Source: Alphaproteobacteria bacterium
Lineage (GTDB): Bacteria; Pseudomonadota; Alphaproteobacteria; Micropepsales; Micropepsaceae
Direction of reading: 5' to 3'
Assembly (NCBI GenBank): GCA_026400305.1
Contig: JAPLPI010000249.1
Span: forward strand, 1-6,532
Length of the DNA stretch: 6,532 bases
The notes beneath the pieces are model-generated. The model worked only from the letters and a program-made list of their open reading frames with translations, was not told where the DNA came from and did no database searches. Position numbers and translations under genes: made by a program. How positions within the stretch are numbered: position 1 is the first letter of the stretch; each line of letters starts with the position of its first letter. This document shows, piece after piece, positions 6,345 through 6,532 of the stretch.

Positions 6345-6388
6345 TGAGACAGAAAAGGGGTTTTAGCTAAGGGAGGAATTTGGTCTCA
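6345..6388. repeat. inverted repeat TGAGAC / GTCTCA at the IS left end
   Basis: TGAGAC (6345-6350) and GTCTCA (6383-6388) are exact inverted copies enclosing 32 bases that include the 8-bp palindrome TTAGCTAA (6363-6370). They lie between the presumed element tip and the transposase gene, where transposase binding sites and the element's own promoter are expected. Six bases per arm is short. Confidence 0.35.
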
Positions 6389-6410
6389 TCGCCTTGAGAA
6401 AGGACTACCG

Positions 6411-6532
6411 ATGAGAACGAAATCCCCAAGCCCTAAGGCGCCCGCCGAGCGGGTTTTGAAAGACATCCGCCGGGCCACCCGCAAGCATTACTCTGCCGAG
6501 GACAAGATCCGGATTGTGCTGGATGGGCTTCG
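6411..6532 (+). CDS. IS3-family transposase OrfA, 5' end only
   Basis: Forty codons plus two bases are visible before the window ends. The protein opens MRTKSPSPKAPAERV, a basic proline-containing head, followed by RRATRKHYSAEDKIRIVLDGL (20-40), the beginning of the HTH_Tnp_1 helix-turn-helix that binds the element's ends. I recognise this opening from IS3-family OrfA proteins, which normally run about 100-130 residues and are joined to an integrase-type OrfB by a programmed -1 frameshift; both lie beyond the edge. AAGGA (6400-6404), six bases before the ATG, is a good ribosome binding site. The element is transcribed away from the aminotransferase operon. Confidence 0.85.
   Translation, partial: MRTKSPSPKAPAERVLKDIRRATRKHYSAEDKIRIVLDGL

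Larger units (their letters stand above)
6345..6532 (+). mobile_element. IS3-family insertion sequence, left end, continues beyond window
   Basis: The region from about 6345 carries the start of an IS3-type OrfA transposase gene and runs off the window edge. The left boundary is placed at TGAGAC (6345), because a TG dinucleotide begins many IS3-family ends, because the coding-like remnant on the minus strand loses its character there, and because the distance to the transposase start (66 bases) is normal for this family. The right end, the matching terminal repeat and the 3-4 bp target duplication are outside the window, so the boundary is tentative. Confidence 0.6.

Noticed and set aside
6028..6366. 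A 112-codon plus-strand open frame upstream of the transposase
   Set aside because: It has no good ribosome binding site, overlaps the start of the aminotransferase gene, and is less protein-like than the opposite strand over the same bases.

Overview
The window looks like a high-GC alphaproteobacterial chromosome segment. The codons are GC-rich at third positions, two encoded proteins carry Sec signal peptides of the type ending in ADA|Q and AQA|D, and one end carries an IS3-type transposase of a kind I associate with rhizobia and sphingomonads. Genus cannot be set from this sequence.

Layout from left to right. (1) Positions 1-1586, minus strand: a secreted gamma-glutamyltransferase-family Ntn hydrolase, cut off at its C-terminus by the window edge. 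(2) Positions 1587-1827: a divergent intergenic region with a likely promoter for the hydrolase, a dyad cluster and a perfect 12-bp palindrome. (3) Positions 1828-2559, plus strand: a complete ModA-like periplasmic binding protein without visible permease or ATPase partners. (4) Positions 6040-2556, minus strand: a tight two-gene operon. A class III PLP aminotransferase comes first, and its stop overlaps (ATGA) the start of a 712-aa protein related to the large subunit of N,N-dimethylformamidase. The operon's end overlaps the binding-protein stop on a shared TTAA. (5) Positions 6041-6344: a leader region with a promoter-like motif, then the 3' remnant of an unidentified minus-strand gene. (6) From about 6345 to the edge: the left end of an IS3-family element with the first 40 codons of its OrfA.

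Working idea (inference). Two amide-bond hydrolases of different folds, one periplasmic and one probably cytoplasmic, lie beside an aminotransferase and a solute-binding protein. This fits uptake and breakdown of an amide or N-acylated amine: hydrolysis would release a primary amine or amino acid, and transamination would follow. The periplasmic hydrolase lacks the residues that give classical gamma-glutamyl specificity. The dimethylformamidase homologue keeps the residues I expect to bind its iron but has no small-subunit gene beside it. The real substrate is therefore open, and this is the most interesting part of the window.
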